Shown here in pieces: positions 25,684 through 34,160 of a DNA stretch of 64,000 nt. The DNA lies in contig NZ_MKKC01000067.1 in the NCBI RefSeq assembly GCF_001942255.1, positions 19,939-83,938 on the forward strand, written 5' to 3'. Numbering within the stretch: the stretch's first letter is position 1; each line of letters opens with the position of its first letter. The notes beneath the pieces are model-generated. The model ran no database searches, was not told the origin of the DNA, and was given only the letters and a program-made list of their open reading frames with translations. The position numbers were made by a program, and so were the translations under genes. This DNA comes from Nocardiopsis sp. CNR-923 (lineage in GTDB: Bacteria > Actinomycetota > Actinomycetes > Streptosporangiales > Streptosporangiaceae).

Positions 25684-26012
25684 TTGGTAACTCTCCCCTT
25701 CGCCCTCCGGCCCGCATTCACGCGAACCGACCTGACTTCTGTTGCCGGACAATATCCGCTGGCGGAAAGCACACGTGACGGACGTACTGAGTTGTTACAA
25801 AGGCGAGAGCTGAGTGACGCGACTCCTGACTTGACACTTGCCGATCGGGCGCCACGCGGCGCCGACCGGATTCCCGTTCCTCCTTATCCGACCTCAGGTT
25901 CTCCAGCAGGGAAGGCCTTTTTGACACTCCGCTTCCGTTCGATTACCGGTCGTCACGCGACCCCGCCGGGGGAGCGCCGCGGCCTCCGCGGGGCCAACCG
26001 GTCTAGACCGGA
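25684..26012. other. Intergenic region with the nucleoside-operon promoter
   Basis: No gene is visible. The stretch 25740-25830 is richer in A/T and should hold the minus-strand promoter, but I cannot pick a convincing -10/-35 pair. A perfect 14-bp palindrome CCGGTCTAGACCGG (25998-26011) sits at the end of the hydrolase gene on the other side. Confidence 0.5.
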
Positions 26013-26744
26013 CTACCCAACCAGGAAGTCCACCACGGCCTGCCTGAAGGTCCATGCGGACACCGCGGTCGCGTGGTCCCGCCCGGGGATCTCGACGTGC
26101 GCCCCGGCGCAACGGGCCGCGAGGTCCTCGGCTCCCGTCGCGAGCGTATCCCGGGCGCCGGAGACGAGCAGGAGGGGCACGCCGACGGGGCGGGGCTCCC
26201 CGACGAAGGGACGGGCGGCCTGACCTCGGGCGCAGGCGGCCAGCGCGGCCGCGTCGTTGCCCTGGAGCTCGGCGACCGTCCGGAAGACCTGGTCGAAGGG
26301 GGTGTCGCCGGCGCCGGGAGCGGAGAGGTCTGCCTCCGCGAAGGCGTTGACCGGTCCGAACCCGCCCAGGACGGCGCGGCGCACCCGGTCGGAAGCGGTC
26401 AGGGCCAGCTCCCAGGCCAGACGGGAACCCATGGAGTAACCGACCACGTCGACCCGGTCGACCGCCAGTTCGTCGAGCAGGCCGAGCAGGTCCCCGATGA
26501 AGCGTTCCGGCAGGTAGGAGGCATCGTCGAGCGGCTTGTCACTGCCGCCGTGACCGCGCAGGTCCGGTCCCAGGACACGCAGTCCGGCGCCGCCCAGTGC
26601 CTGCGGCCACCCCGCTGCGCGCCAATTCATGCCGAAGTTCGTACCGAATCCGTGGAGAAGAAGGACGGGTACGGCGTCCCGCGGCTCGCTCGCGGGCAAA
26701 TCCACGTAGCGCATTGTCACGTCACCGGCCAGATTCGCGGTCAT
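26013..26744 (-). CDS. Alpha/beta hydrolase
   Basis: This 243-residue alpha/beta hydrolase has the oxyanion segment LLLHGFGTNFGMNWRAAGW, the strand-helix GPDLRGHGGSDKP, the nucleophile elbow GYSMGSRLA (Ser near residue 104), an acid-side region LLLVSGARDTLATGAED and the catalytic His in IPGRDHATAVSAW. All catalytic residues are present. The ATG at 26744 has GGAAG a few bases upstream. Although it follows the 2-oxoacid dehydrogenase genes on the same strand, a terminator lies between them, so it is probably a separate unit. The substrate is unknown. Confidence 0.85.
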   Translation of the reverse strand: MTANLAGDVTMRYVDLPASEPRDAVPVLLLHGFGTNFGMNWRAAGWPQALGGAGLRVLGPDLRGHGGSDKPLDDASYLPERFIGDLLGLLDELAVDRVDVVGYSMGSRLAWELALTASDRVRRAVLGGFGPVNAFAEADLSAPGAGDTPFDQVFRTVAELQGNDAAALAACARGQAARPFVGEPRPVGVPLLLVSGARDTLATGAEDLAARCAGAHVEIPGRDHATAVSAWTFRQAVVDFLVG

Positions 26745-26783
26745 GGTCTTCCCATCGTTTTCGACCTTGGGGTTTCACCCAGG

Positions 26784-26827
26784 AAAAATCGAAGGCCCAA
26801 TCAGATGTTCCTATAAACGACTGGGCC
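26784..26827 (-). terminator. Rho-independent terminator after the lipoyl-protein gene
   Basis: Arms at 26794-26802 and 26819-26827 (GGCCCAATC against GACTGGGCC, 8 of 9 pairs) are followed on the minus strand by TTCGATTTTT. It ends the 2-oxoacid dehydrogenase operon before the hydrolase gene. Confidence 0.65.
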
Positions 26828-26883
26828 GGAAGCCCGAGCGCGTTTGTGCTGACATCCGAAGGGGCCCTCGCGACGTGCGGGTC

Positions 26884-27228
26884 TCAGTCCGACGGCGGCT
26901 TCAGCCGCACACGGCGCGCGGGCTTGGCCTCCTCGGTCGGAACCTTCCCGACGATGCCCGCCTGAGGAGAATCGTCACTCACGGTGACGGCGAAAGTGAC
27001 CAGGCGCGCGCCCACCGGGACGACCTCGTTCTCCTCCGCGTGCAGGGCGACCACACGTCCGGCGGTCGGCGAGGGGATGACCACGGCCGACTTGGTGGTC
27101 TCGACCTCCACCAGCGGATCGTTGCGCTCGATCTGGTCGCCGACGGCGACCTGCCACTCCAGGACGGTGGCCTCGACCAGTCCCTCGCCGAGGTCCGGCA
27201 GGGTGAAGGTGGTGTTGTCCTCAGCCAT
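26884..27228 (-). CDS. Stand-alone lipoyl-domain protein (E2-like, no catalytic core)
   Basis: This 114-residue protein consists of a single lipoyl domain, FTLPDLGEGLVEATVLEW near residues 8-25 and VEVETTKSAVVIPSPTAG near 41-58, with the lipoylated Lys in TTKSA. A 30-residue basic tail follows. In a normal branched-chain E2, a subunit-binding domain and a 230-residue acyltransferase core come next; neither is present in any frame before the terminator at 26.8 kb. The gene follows E1 beta by six bases. It may deliver acyl groups to an E2 core encoded elsewhere, or the locus may have lost one. Confidence 0.85.
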   Translation of the reverse strand: MAEDNTTFTLPDLGEGLVEATVLEWQVAVGDQIERNDPLVEVETTKSAVVIPSPTAGRVVALHAEENEVVPVGARLVTFAVTVSDDSPQAGIVGKVPTEEAKPARRVRLKPPSD

Positions 27229-27234
27229 GGGCGT

Positions 27235-28252
27235 CTAGTACTCCAGGGTCCGTTGCACCGCGAGCAGGACGCGGTCGATGGTCGGCAGGTACTGCGGCTC
27301 CAGGGGACCCGCGGGGTAGGGCACGTCGAATCCGGTCACGCGCTGGACGGGGGCGGCCAGGTCGCGGAAGCAGTTCTCGGTGACCAGGGCGGCCACCTCC
27401 GCGCCCAGCCCGGCGGTCAGCGGCGCCTCGTGGACCACGACCGCGCGCTTGGTGCGCGCGACCGAGGCGGCCAGTCCGGTGGCGTCGATCGGCTTGAGCC
27501 AGCGCAGGTCCAGCACCTCCAGGTCCACGCCGTCCTCGGCCGCGAGTTCGGCGACCTGGAGGCAGCGGTGCACCATGGCGCCCCAGGCGACGAGCGTGGC
27601 GTGCCGGCCGGGGCGGACGATACGGCTGGTGCCGATGGGGGTGGAGGGTTCCAGGAGCCGAACGGGCTTGCGGTCCCAGTAGCGGGCCTTGGGCTCCATG
27701 AACACCACCGGGTCCTCCGAGCGGACGGACTGGAGCAGCAGGGTGTAGGCGTCGCCCGCGTCGGAGGGGGCGGCCACCTTGAGCCCGGGCGTGTGCGCGA
27801 AGAGCGCCTCCAGCTCTCGCCGTGGTGCTCCGGCGCTGGATGCCGCCGAAGGAGGGCAGTCGCAAAGTGATCGGCATGGGCGCGGCCCCCCGGGTCCGGT
27901 AGTTCATCCGGGCGACCTGGTTGACGATCTGGTCGATGGCCGGGTACGCGAAACCGTCGAACTGGAGCTCGGGCACCGGCCGCCAACCGTTCATGGCCAG
28001 GCCGACCGCCATGCCCATGATCGCGGACTCCGCCAGGGGGGTGTCGAAGACACGCTGTTCGCCGAACCGCTTCTGGAGCCCGTCGGTGACGCGGAAGACG
28101 CCGCCCAGGGCGCCGACGTCCTCACCGAAGACCAGGACGTCGGGATCCTCGGCGAGCAGGACGCGCAGGGCACGGTTGATCGCCTGTTGCATGGACAGTT
28201 CCACGGGGGTCGCGCCCGCGGGAGCATTGGTTCGTTCGATCAGCTCGGTCAC
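27235..28252 (-). CDS. bkdB: 2-oxoacid dehydrogenase E1 beta subunit (branched-chain type, frame-broken)
   Basis: This is the beta subunit of the thiamine-diphosphate E1 heterotetramer that decarboxylates branched-chain 2-oxoacids and acylates lipoate. Conserved segments are INRALRVLLAEDPDVLVFGE, GVFRVTDGLQKRFGEQRVFD, TPLAESAIMGMAVGLAMNG and MPITLRLPSFGGI. After two frame changes near 27845 and 27820 the protein continues AAPSDAGDAYTLLLQSVRSE through to LPTIDRVLLAVQRTLEY. Each change is one missing base; the repaired length is about 339 residues. The start GTG 28252 overlaps the E1 alpha stop. The gene symbol is by pathway analogy. Confidence 0.85.
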
Positions 28253-29484
28253 GATTCGACCTCTTCCTGCCAGACACGGCGCTGCCGGGTCAGCTCGTCG
28301 GTGGTCTCCCGGAAGACGTGCGTGAACAGCTCGGAACCGTCCGGTTCGGGTGCGCGGGCCACGCCGTCGCGGATGGTCTCGGCACGGGCCCGGGCAGCGG
28401 CGTCCACCTCGGCCAGCGCGTCCTCGTCGGCGTGCCCGGCCTCGATGAGCGCCGCCCGCAGCAGGTCGAGCGGATCGCGCAGGAGCCAGCGCTCGGTGTC
28501 GGCCTCGTCCCGGTAGCGCCCGGGGTCGTCGGAGGTGGAGTGCGGTTCGACGCGGTAGGTGAGCGCCTCGATCAGGGTGGGTCCCTCACCGCGGCGGGCG
28601 CGGGCCACGGCGTCGGCGGCGGCCTGGTACACGGCGCCCGCGTCGTTGCCGTCGACGAGCACACCGGGCATGCCGTAGCCCGCGGCGCGGGCCCGGATCG
28701 AGCCGCCGGCGATCTGGCGGTGGTTGGGGACCGACAGCGCCCACTGGTTGTTCTGGCAGAAGAAGACGACGGGGGCGGTCATGACCCCGGCGAAGTTCAT
28801 CGCCTCGTGGACGTCGCCCTCGGAACTGGCCCCGTCGCCGAAGTAGGCCAGGGCGACGCCGTCGTCGCCACGCAGCCGCTCGCCGACGGCCCAGCCGACC
28901 GCGTGCGGGACCGGCCCGCCGACCACGGCGTTGATCGCGCCGAAGCGGGAGGCCATGACGTCGTAGAGGCCGCCGTGCCACAGGGCGCGGTGGGTGGCCA
29001 TGTAGCCGACCATCTCGACCCCGTAGGCCAGGGCGGAGGCCATCTCGCGGTAGGTGGGGAAGACGAAGTCTCTCTCCGGGTCCAGCGCGGTGGCGCTGGC
29101 GACCTGGGCGGCCTCCTGCCCGCGCACGGACACGTAGGCCGGGAAGACACCCTGACGCTGGAGGGCGACGGCTTCGGCGTCCAGGTCGCGGGCGGTCCGC
29201 ATGTCCCGGTAGAGCGCGCGGGTGAGGTCGGACGGCAGGTGATCCACGGTGATGGAGCTCCGACCCTCCGGCTCGTCGGTGGGAAGGGCGGGGTGGGGAA
29301 CGCCTCCGCGGGAGGGGGACGCCGCGGCCGAAGACCGTTTTCCGGGCGTGGTGGAGGACGACGCGTGGACGGTGTCCCCGTTTCTCCCGCGAAGCGGTTC
29401 CTGCGGCGATGGTGGGCGACGGGCGGGCATGCGAGCGGCTCCCAACGTGGCCCCGCGCGTGCGACGGAGGGCTCGGGTGGTCAC
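28249..29484 (-). CDS. bkdA: 2-oxoacid dehydrogenase E1 alpha subunit (branched-chain type)
   Basis: This thiamine-diphosphate-binding alpha subunit of E1 is 411 residues if the GTG at 29484 is used; the first 85 residues are low-complexity and the true start may be later. The catalytic domain begins around LTRALYRDMRTARDLDAEAV. The ThDP/Mg motif runs GDGASSEGDVHEAMNFAG to the conserved NN of CQNNQWALS. The phosphorylation-loop region RVEPHSTSDDPGRYRD and the substrate-side HAVGWAVGERLRGDDGVALA are intact. It starts the operon E1 alpha - E1 beta - lipoyl protein and diverges from a Lrp-type regulator, as in known bkd loci. Confidence 0.88.
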   Translation of the reverse strand: MTTRALRRTRGATLGAARMPARRPPSPQEPLRGRNGDTVHASSSTTPGKRSSAAASPSRGGVPHPALPTDEPEGRSSITVDHLPSDLTRALYRDMRTARDLDAEAVALQRQGVFPAYVSVRGQEAAQVASATALDPERDFVFPTYREMASALAYGVEMVGYMATHRALWHGGLYDVMASRFGAINAVVGGPVPHAVGWAVGERLRGDDGVALAYFGDGASSEGDVHEAMNFAGVMTAPVVFFCQNNQWALSVPNHRQIAGGSIRARAAGYGMPGVLVDGNDAGAVYQAAADAVARARRGEGPTLIEALTYRVEPHSTSDDPGRYRDEADTERWLLRDPLDLLRAALIEAGHADEDALAEVDAAARARAETIRDGVARAPEPDGSELFTHVFRETTDELTRQRRVWQEEVES

Positions 29485-30167
29485 GATCCTGGTCCTGATT
29501 CTCTGGTCAACTCGACAGATGCGCTAGATATGTACGCGTAGTTGATACATATGAGAACGATTGACGCTCTTCAGTTCGCAAACGTCTAATTTGAGCATCA
29601 GCCCTCCCGTGAAAACGACACACCACGCGAAACACCGCGAACAGGGCCTGCACGGCGGGCGGCGTTCGGGGCCGACGACGACGCCGGGCCGTGTCAGAAC
29701 GTGAGACGGCGAGCACCGGAAGCACGGAGATCATCACTCTCCGCCACCGTCGAATCGCCGAAGAATTCGATGGCCACATGTGGACAGCGTGCCGTAGGGG
29801 CGGGATTCAACATGACAAACAGCAACATAGAGGCGTACTTCGGGAGAAGTTCTGTCATGTTTGCCGAGGGCCGGTGTAGTTACTCACGGGTCAGGGAAAC
29901 CACCGGCCAAGTGATGGCCTCCAACTTGAGTACAGTCGGACTTCCCCAGCCCCAAGGGCACGCCCCGTGGGGCCCGCGAGAGGTTCCCCCGGAACGGTCC
30001 TCTCGGTTGCCGCCTTCCCGGGAGGACGGCGCCCACCCCCGGTCGCCCAATCTCGCGGACTGAGATCCCCATCGACGAGAACGACGTTTGCCTGGTAGTT
30101 CGTTGGCCCCGGTCAAAGTTGACGGAAGGGGCGAACACTGACGCAAGAGCACATGAGGAGCACCCAC
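29485..30167. other. Long divergent control region between bkd-like operon and Lrp-type regulator
   Basis: No conserved protein is recognisable in 680 bases. The left half (29520-29600) is AT-rich for this genome and should hold the E1 alpha promoter. The middle carries a 9-bp inverted repeat at 29809-29861. A plus-strand ORF from ATG 29812 (84 codons, MTNSNIEAYFGRSSVMFAEG) overlaps the repeat but has no ribosome-binding site or recognised family. Confidence 0.5.
29809..29861. promoter_or_regulatory. Inverted repeat AACATGACA ... TGTCATGTT
   Basis: Perfect 9-bp arms (29809-29817 and 29853-29861) are 35 bases apart, an arm spacing of about four helical turns. That fits an Lrp-family octamer wrapping DNA better than an RNA hairpin. 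The likely binder is the adjacent regulator; this is inference. Confidence 0.4.
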
Positions 30168-30659
30168 ATGGCCATGGGCGACCAACGCAGGAGCGGCCGC
30201 CGGCCGGACTCCACCGACCAGACCATTCTGAGCGCCCTCGCCAAGGACGCGCGGACCGGGATCACCGAGATCGCCGCACTGGCCAACGTCTCCAGGGCCA
30301 CCGCCTACAACCGGATCAAGCGGCTCACCGACGAGGGCGTCATCCGCGGCTACTCGGTGGTGACCGACCACTCCAAGATGGGGCTCGGCGTCACCGCGCT
30401 CGTCCTCATCTCCGGCAGCCAACCGGACTGGCGCGCCAACCGCGAGATCCTGTCGTCCTACCCCGAGATCGAGTACTGCTGGTACGTGGTGGGATCGGCG
30501 GACATCGTCCTCCTCGTCCGCGTGGCCAACACCAACCAGTTGCGCGATCTCATCCTCACCCGCCTCCAGTCCCTCCCCGGCGTGACCGCGACCCAGACGC
30601 TCACCGTCATCGACGAGGTCGTGCACCGACCCGTCGTGGAACCGCCCGAGAGTGAGTGA
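30168..30659 (+). CDS. Lrp/AsnC-family regulator (BkdR-like)
   Basis: This 163-residue feast/famine regulator has an N-terminal winged helix (DQTILSALAKDARTGITEIA, LANVSRATAYNRIKRLTDEG, VIRGYSVV) and a C-terminal RAM ligand-binding domain (VTALVLISG, EIEYCWYVVGSADIVLLVRV, SLPGVTATQTLTVIDEVVHR). I prefer ATG 30168, which has AGGAG seven bases upstream, over ATG 30153. It diverges from the branched-chain dehydrogenase operon, so it probably senses a branched-chain amino or keto acid and controls that operon, as BkdR does in other bacteria. The ligand is inferred from context. Confidence 0.88.
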   Translation: MAMGDQRRSGRRPDSTDQTILSALAKDARTGITEIAALANVSRATAYNRIKRLTDEGVIRGYSVVTDHSKMGLGVTALVLISGSQPDWRANREILSSYPEIEYCWYVVGSADIVLLVRVANTNQLRDLILTRLQSLPGVTATQTLTVIDEVVHRPVVEPPESE

Positions 30660-30704
30660 CCCTCGGGCGGCACGCGCCCCACGGGCGGAGGCGGAGGAAC
30701 CCGC

Positions 30705-32372
30705 TCACCCCCTGACCGCGTCGGCGACCGCGGCCACCAGCTCCGCGAGCACCGCCGAACCCCGGGCACGAGCGGCGGAGACATCCCCGTCCACGTCCAG
30801 GACCACCTCGATGTAGGCCTTGAGCTTGGGCTCGGTTCCCGAAGGCCGCAACGTCACCCGCGCCCAGACACCGCCCTCCAACCGGAAGCGCAGGGCGTCG
30901 GTCGGAGGAAGCCCCTCGTACCCCTCGGAGAAGTCGTCGACCCCCGCCACCTTCAGGGAACCGAACTCGGCGGGCGGTTCGGCGCGCAGCCACCGCATCG
31001 CCGTGGAGATCACCGCCAGATCCTCGACCCGCACCGAGAGCTGGTCGCTCAGGTGCAGGCCGTAACGGCGCGCCTGGTCGTCCAACAGGTCCATGAGCGT
31101 GCGGCCGCGGCGCTTGGCCGTGGCCGCGAGCGCCGCCATCACGAGGGCCGCGCCGATGCCGTCCTTGTCAGCCACGGGACGCCCCTCGTCACCGCCGACG
31201 CAGTAGCCCAACGCCTCCTCGTAGGACAGGACCGGCCGCTCTCCCGGCCCTCCGGCCCGGGCCAGCCACTTGAACCCGGTGAGGGTCTCCTCGTAACGCA
31301 CCCCCCGGTCGCGGGCGATCTTGCCCAGCAGACTGGAGGAGACGATCGAGGTGGCCACGACCCGGTCGGCGCCGGTGGTGTGGTCGAGCACGTACTCGGC
31401 CAGCAGACCGCCGACCTCGTCGCCGGTCAGCAGCCGGCGGCCGGGGACGGCGACGGCGAGCCGGTCGGCGTCGGGGTCGTTGGCGAGCACCAGATCCGCC
31501 CCCGTGTCCCGGCCCGCCGCGACCGCCAGGTCCATGGCCCCGGGTTCCTCGGGGTTGGGGAACCGCACGGTCGGGAAGTCGGGGTCGGGAGCGAACTGGG
31601 CGTCGACCACGGACGGGCGGGCGAACCCCGCCCGTTCCATGGCCGCCAGCAGGACCTCGCCACCCACGCCGTGCATGGGCGTGTAGGCGATGGTCAGGTC
31701 GCGATCCTCGCCCAGGGGCAAACCGGTGACCGAGGCCAGGTAGCGTTCGACCGCCTCCTGGCCCAGCACCGTCCATCCCCGGCCCAGGGGCAGGTCGCCG
31801 AGCGGGCCGACCGCGTCGATGGCCGCGGAGATCTCGGCGTCCACCGGCGCGACGATCTGGGCGCCCGCGTGGAGTCCGGTCCCGCCCACGTAGACCTTGT
31901 ACCCGTTGTCCCGCGGCGGGTTGTGGCTCGCCGTGACCATGATCCCGGCGTCCGCGTGCAGGTCGCGCACGGAGAAGGCCAGGACGGGGGTGGGCAGGGG
32001 ACCCGGCAGCACCGACACCCGGTGCCCCGCTCCGGTGAGCACCGCCGCGCTCGCCTCGGCGAAGTCCGCCGAGCCGTGGCGGGCGTCGTACCCGACGACG
32101 ACGTGACTCCCCTCGGCCAGCCACCGCGCGATCCCGGCGGCAGCGCGCATGACCACGGCCCGGTTCATGCGGTTGGGCCCCGCTCCCAGCTCGCCGCGCA
32201 GTCCGGCGGTGCCGAACTCCAGCCGCGCGGAGAAACGGTCGTCGAGGTCGGCCAGCGCGGCGGTGTCACCGGACTCGGCCCGGGCCAGCAGCGCACCCAG
32301 TTCCTCGCGCGTGGCGGGATCGGGGTCCTCGTCCAGCCACTGCCGGGCGCGGGCGACGGTGTCGGCGGTCAT
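30705..32372 (-). CDS. Phosphohexomutase/phosphopentomutase (alpha-D-phosphohexomutase superfamily)
   Basis: This 555-residue cytoplasmic mutase of the PgcA/PGM2-like type interconverts sugar 1- and 6- (or 5-) phosphates. Domains in order: FGTAGLRGELGAGPNRMN, the phosphoserine loop GIMVTASHNPPRDNGYKV near residue 135, the metal-binding NDPDADRLAVAVPG near 280, sugar-binding SYEEALGYCVG near 390, and phosphate-binding TLRPSGTEPKLKAYIE near the end. ATG 32372 has GAGG nine bases upstream. It lies downstream of purine nucleoside phosphorylase and deoC, so in this operon it may act as phosphopentomutase on deoxyribose-1-phosphate. PGM2-type mutases do this in other organisms. Confidence 0.9.
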   Translation of the reverse strand: MTADTVARARQWLDEDPDPATREELGALLARAESGDTAALADLDDRFSARLEFGTAGLRGELGAGPNRMNRAVVMRAAAGIARWLAEGSHVVVGYDARHGSADFAEASAAVLTGAGHRVSVLPGPLPTPVLAFSVRDLHADAGIMVTASHNPPRDNGYKVYVGGTGLHAGAQIVAPVDAEISAAIDAVGPLGDLPLGRGWTVLGQEAVERYLASVTGLPLGEDRDLTIAYTPMHGVGGEVLLAAMERAGFARPSVVDAQFAPDPDFPTVRFPNPEEPGAMDLAVAAGRDTGADLVLANDPDADRLAVAVPGRRLLTGDEVGGLLAEYVLDHTTGADRVVATSIVSSSLLGKIARDRGVRYEETLTGFKWLARAGGPGERPVLSYEEALGYCVGGDEGRPVADKDGIGAALVMAALAATAKRRGRTLMDLLDDQARRYGLHLSDQLSVRVEDLAVISTAMRWLRAEPPAEFGSLKVAGVDDFSEGYEGLPPTDALRFRLEGGVWARVTLRPSGTEPKLKAYIEVVLDVDGDVSAARARGSAVLAELVAAVADAVRG

Positions 32373-32477
32373 TCTGTGTTCCTCGTCCCTACGGATTGAC
32401 GACGATGTCGGCGGTCGCACGGTGCTCCTGATCCCCCGCGGATCGGTGACCGCGTCGACGAGCAGGCGGCACGGTCC

Positions 32478-33275
32478 CTAGAGCTCGGCGACGACATCGG
32501 CGAGCAGGCGGCCGACCTCACGGGCGGCGTCGCGCCCGGTGGCCAGCACGTCCTCGTGGTCCAGGTTGGCGCCCTCCAAGCCGGCGGCGACATTGGTGAC
32601 CAGGGACATCCCCAGGACCCGTGCACCGGCGGCGCGGGCGGCGATGGCCTCCATGACGGTGGACATGCCCACCAGGTCGGCGCCCATGGCGCGGAGCATG
32701 CGGATCTCGGCCGGGGTCTCGAAGTGCGGGCCGGGCATGGCCGCGTAGACGCCTTCGGGCAGGTCGGGGTCGACCTCGCGCGCCACGGCGCGCAGCTTGG
32801 GGTCGTAGGTCTCGCTGAGGTCGACGAAGTCGGCGCCGGTCAGCGGCGAGCGCGCCGTCAGGTTCAGGTGGTCGGCGATGAGCACCGGAGAGCCGACGGA
32901 GTAGTCGCCGTTGATGGCGCCGGCCGCGTTGGTGAGCACGATCGTCCGGGCGCCGGCCGCGATCGCGGTGCGCACGTTGTGCACGACGGCGTCGGTGCCG
33001 TGGCCCTCGTACAGGTGGGTACGGCCCAGGAACGCGAGCAGGTTCCGGTCCCCGTCGCGGATCCCGCGCAGAGTGCCGCTGTGCCCCTCGACCGCGGGCG
33101 GCAGGAAGCCGGGCAGCTCGGCGGTCGCGATCTCATCGGTCGCCTCCCCGAGCAGGTCGGCGGCGGGCGCCCAGCCCGAGCCCATGACCAGGGCGATGTC
33201 GTAGCTGTCCACTCCGGTGCGCGACCGAAGGTCGGTCGCGGCCTCTTCGGCGATGGCCTGGGGTGTGCGGGTCAC
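32478..33275 (-). CDS. punA: Purine nucleoside phosphorylase (trimeric, inosine/guanosine type)
   Basis: This 265-residue enzyme splits purine (deoxy)nucleosides into base and (deoxy)ribose-1-phosphate. It is the low-molecular-mass trimeric type: the phosphate-binding GSGWAPAADLL is near residue 32 and GHSGTLRGIRDGDRNLLAFL near 65. It also has LTNAAGAINGDYSVGSPVLI, the purine-binding AAMPGPHFETPAEIRML and MSTVMEAIAARAAG. The GTG start at 33275 overlaps the GNAT gene stop. It feeds ribose-1-phosphates to the mutase encoded next. Confidence 0.93.
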   Translation of the reverse strand: MTRTPQAIAEEAATDLRSRTGVDSYDIALVMGSGWAPAADLLGEATDEIATAELPGFLPPAVEGHSGTLRGIRDGDRNLLAFLGRTHLYEGHGTDAVVHNVRTAIAAGARTIVLTNAAGAINGDYSVGSPVLIADHLNLTARSPLTGADFVDLSETYDPKLRAVAREVDPDLPEGVYAAMPGPHFETPAEIRMLRAMGADLVGMSTVMEAIAARAAGARVLGMSLVTNVAAGLEGANLDHEDVLATGRDAAREVGRLLADVVAEL

Positions 33276-34090
33276 TGGGACTTCTCCGTTCGTTCGGGCC
33301 GCGGGCGCGGCGGGTCGGGCGTGACGGTGTTCGGCGGGACGTCGGTTCCCGTGCCCGGTCGGACCCGGGCGTCAGAGCGGGTCGGGACGTGGGCTCCCGT
33401 GCGCACCGGCCGGGACATCACGGTCTGCGGGCCGTTGGGGCCGTCGACGTAGCGGCGGCCCGTAGGCGTGAACCCGGCCGACCGATAGGTGCGCAGTCCG
33501 ACCTCGTTGCCCTCGTCGACGCACAGCACGATGTCGGCGGCGCCGGGGTCGACCCCCGCCACGAGCAGGTCCAGCAGAGGCGCGGAGCAGGCGGCGCGGC
33601 CCACGCCGAGGCCCTGGTGTCCGGGAGTGACGTAGAAGGCGCGCAGGAGCACGGCCCGCTCCGGCGCGTCGACGAGGTCGCGCAGGTGACCGACGCGGTC
33701 GATGATCCCGAAACCGGCGCAGGCGTCATGGGCCGTGTCGGGATCGGTGAGGTCGACACCGGTGCGCACGACGGCGAACGGAACGCGCGCGGGGTCGGCG
33801 TCAGCGCGCGGCAGGGTCTCCACCGGGAGTCCGGTGTACCTGGACTGGCCGGGAGCCAGGCGGTGGCGGAGCACCACGTGTCGTAGGACGGAGACCTCGG
33901 CCGTGTACCGGTCGAGCCGGACCAGACGCAGTCCGACCACGCGTGCTCGGGCCGAACTTCCGGACGGCGTCGATTCCGAGGCCGCGCCCGAGCTCTCGGA
34001 CGGCGTCGTGCTCGGGGCCGGGATGTCGGACCGGGGCGCATCCGGGGCCGTGCCCCTGACCGGGGGGTCGGCCGGTCTGTCAGTCACCAC
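33272..34090 (-). CDS. GNAT-family acetyltransferase
   Basis: This 272-residue protein is a likely N-acetyltransferase. The acetyl-CoA-binding motif is LLRAFYVTPGHQGLGVGRAA near residue 145, followed by LCVDEGNEVGLRTYRSAGFT. About 50 residues at the N-terminus and 50 at the C-terminus are Pro/Ser/Thr/Arg-rich and probably disordered. The start is one of two consecutive GTG codons after GAGGAG. It overlaps punA by four bases, so it belongs to the operon, but its acceptor and its role in nucleoside catabolism are unknown. Confidence 0.75.
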   Translation of the reverse strand: MVTDRPADPPVRGTAPDAPRSDIPAPSTTPSESSGAASESTPSGSSARARVVGLRLVRLDRYTAEVSVLRHVVLRHRLAPGQSRYTGLPVETLPRADADPARVPFAVVRTGVDLTDPDTAHDACAGFGIIDRVGHLRDLVDAPERAVLLRAFYVTPGHQGLGVGRAACSAPLLDLLVAGVDPGAADIVLCVDEGNEVGLRTYRSAGFTPTGRRYVDGPNGPQTVMSRPVRTGAHVPTRSDARVRPGTGTDVPPNTVTPDPPRPRPERTEKSQ

Positions 34091-34160
34091 GATGGCTCCT
34101 CGTTCGCCGTGTCGGACCGGGACCCGATCGGGCCCCGGTCCGTCAGTGTTTCATCCCGGG

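Noticed and set aside
26013..27228. Lipoyl protein plus hydrolase as a split acetoin-dehydrogenase E2 (AcoC-like)
   Set aside because: A terminator lies between the two genes and the hydrolase looks generic; the E1 genes and the divergent Lrp-type regulator fit a branched-chain complex better.
29507..29779. A 90-codon minus-strand ORF in the bkd control region
   Set aside because: Basic, low-complexity composition with no start signal; it covers the likely E1 alpha promoter.
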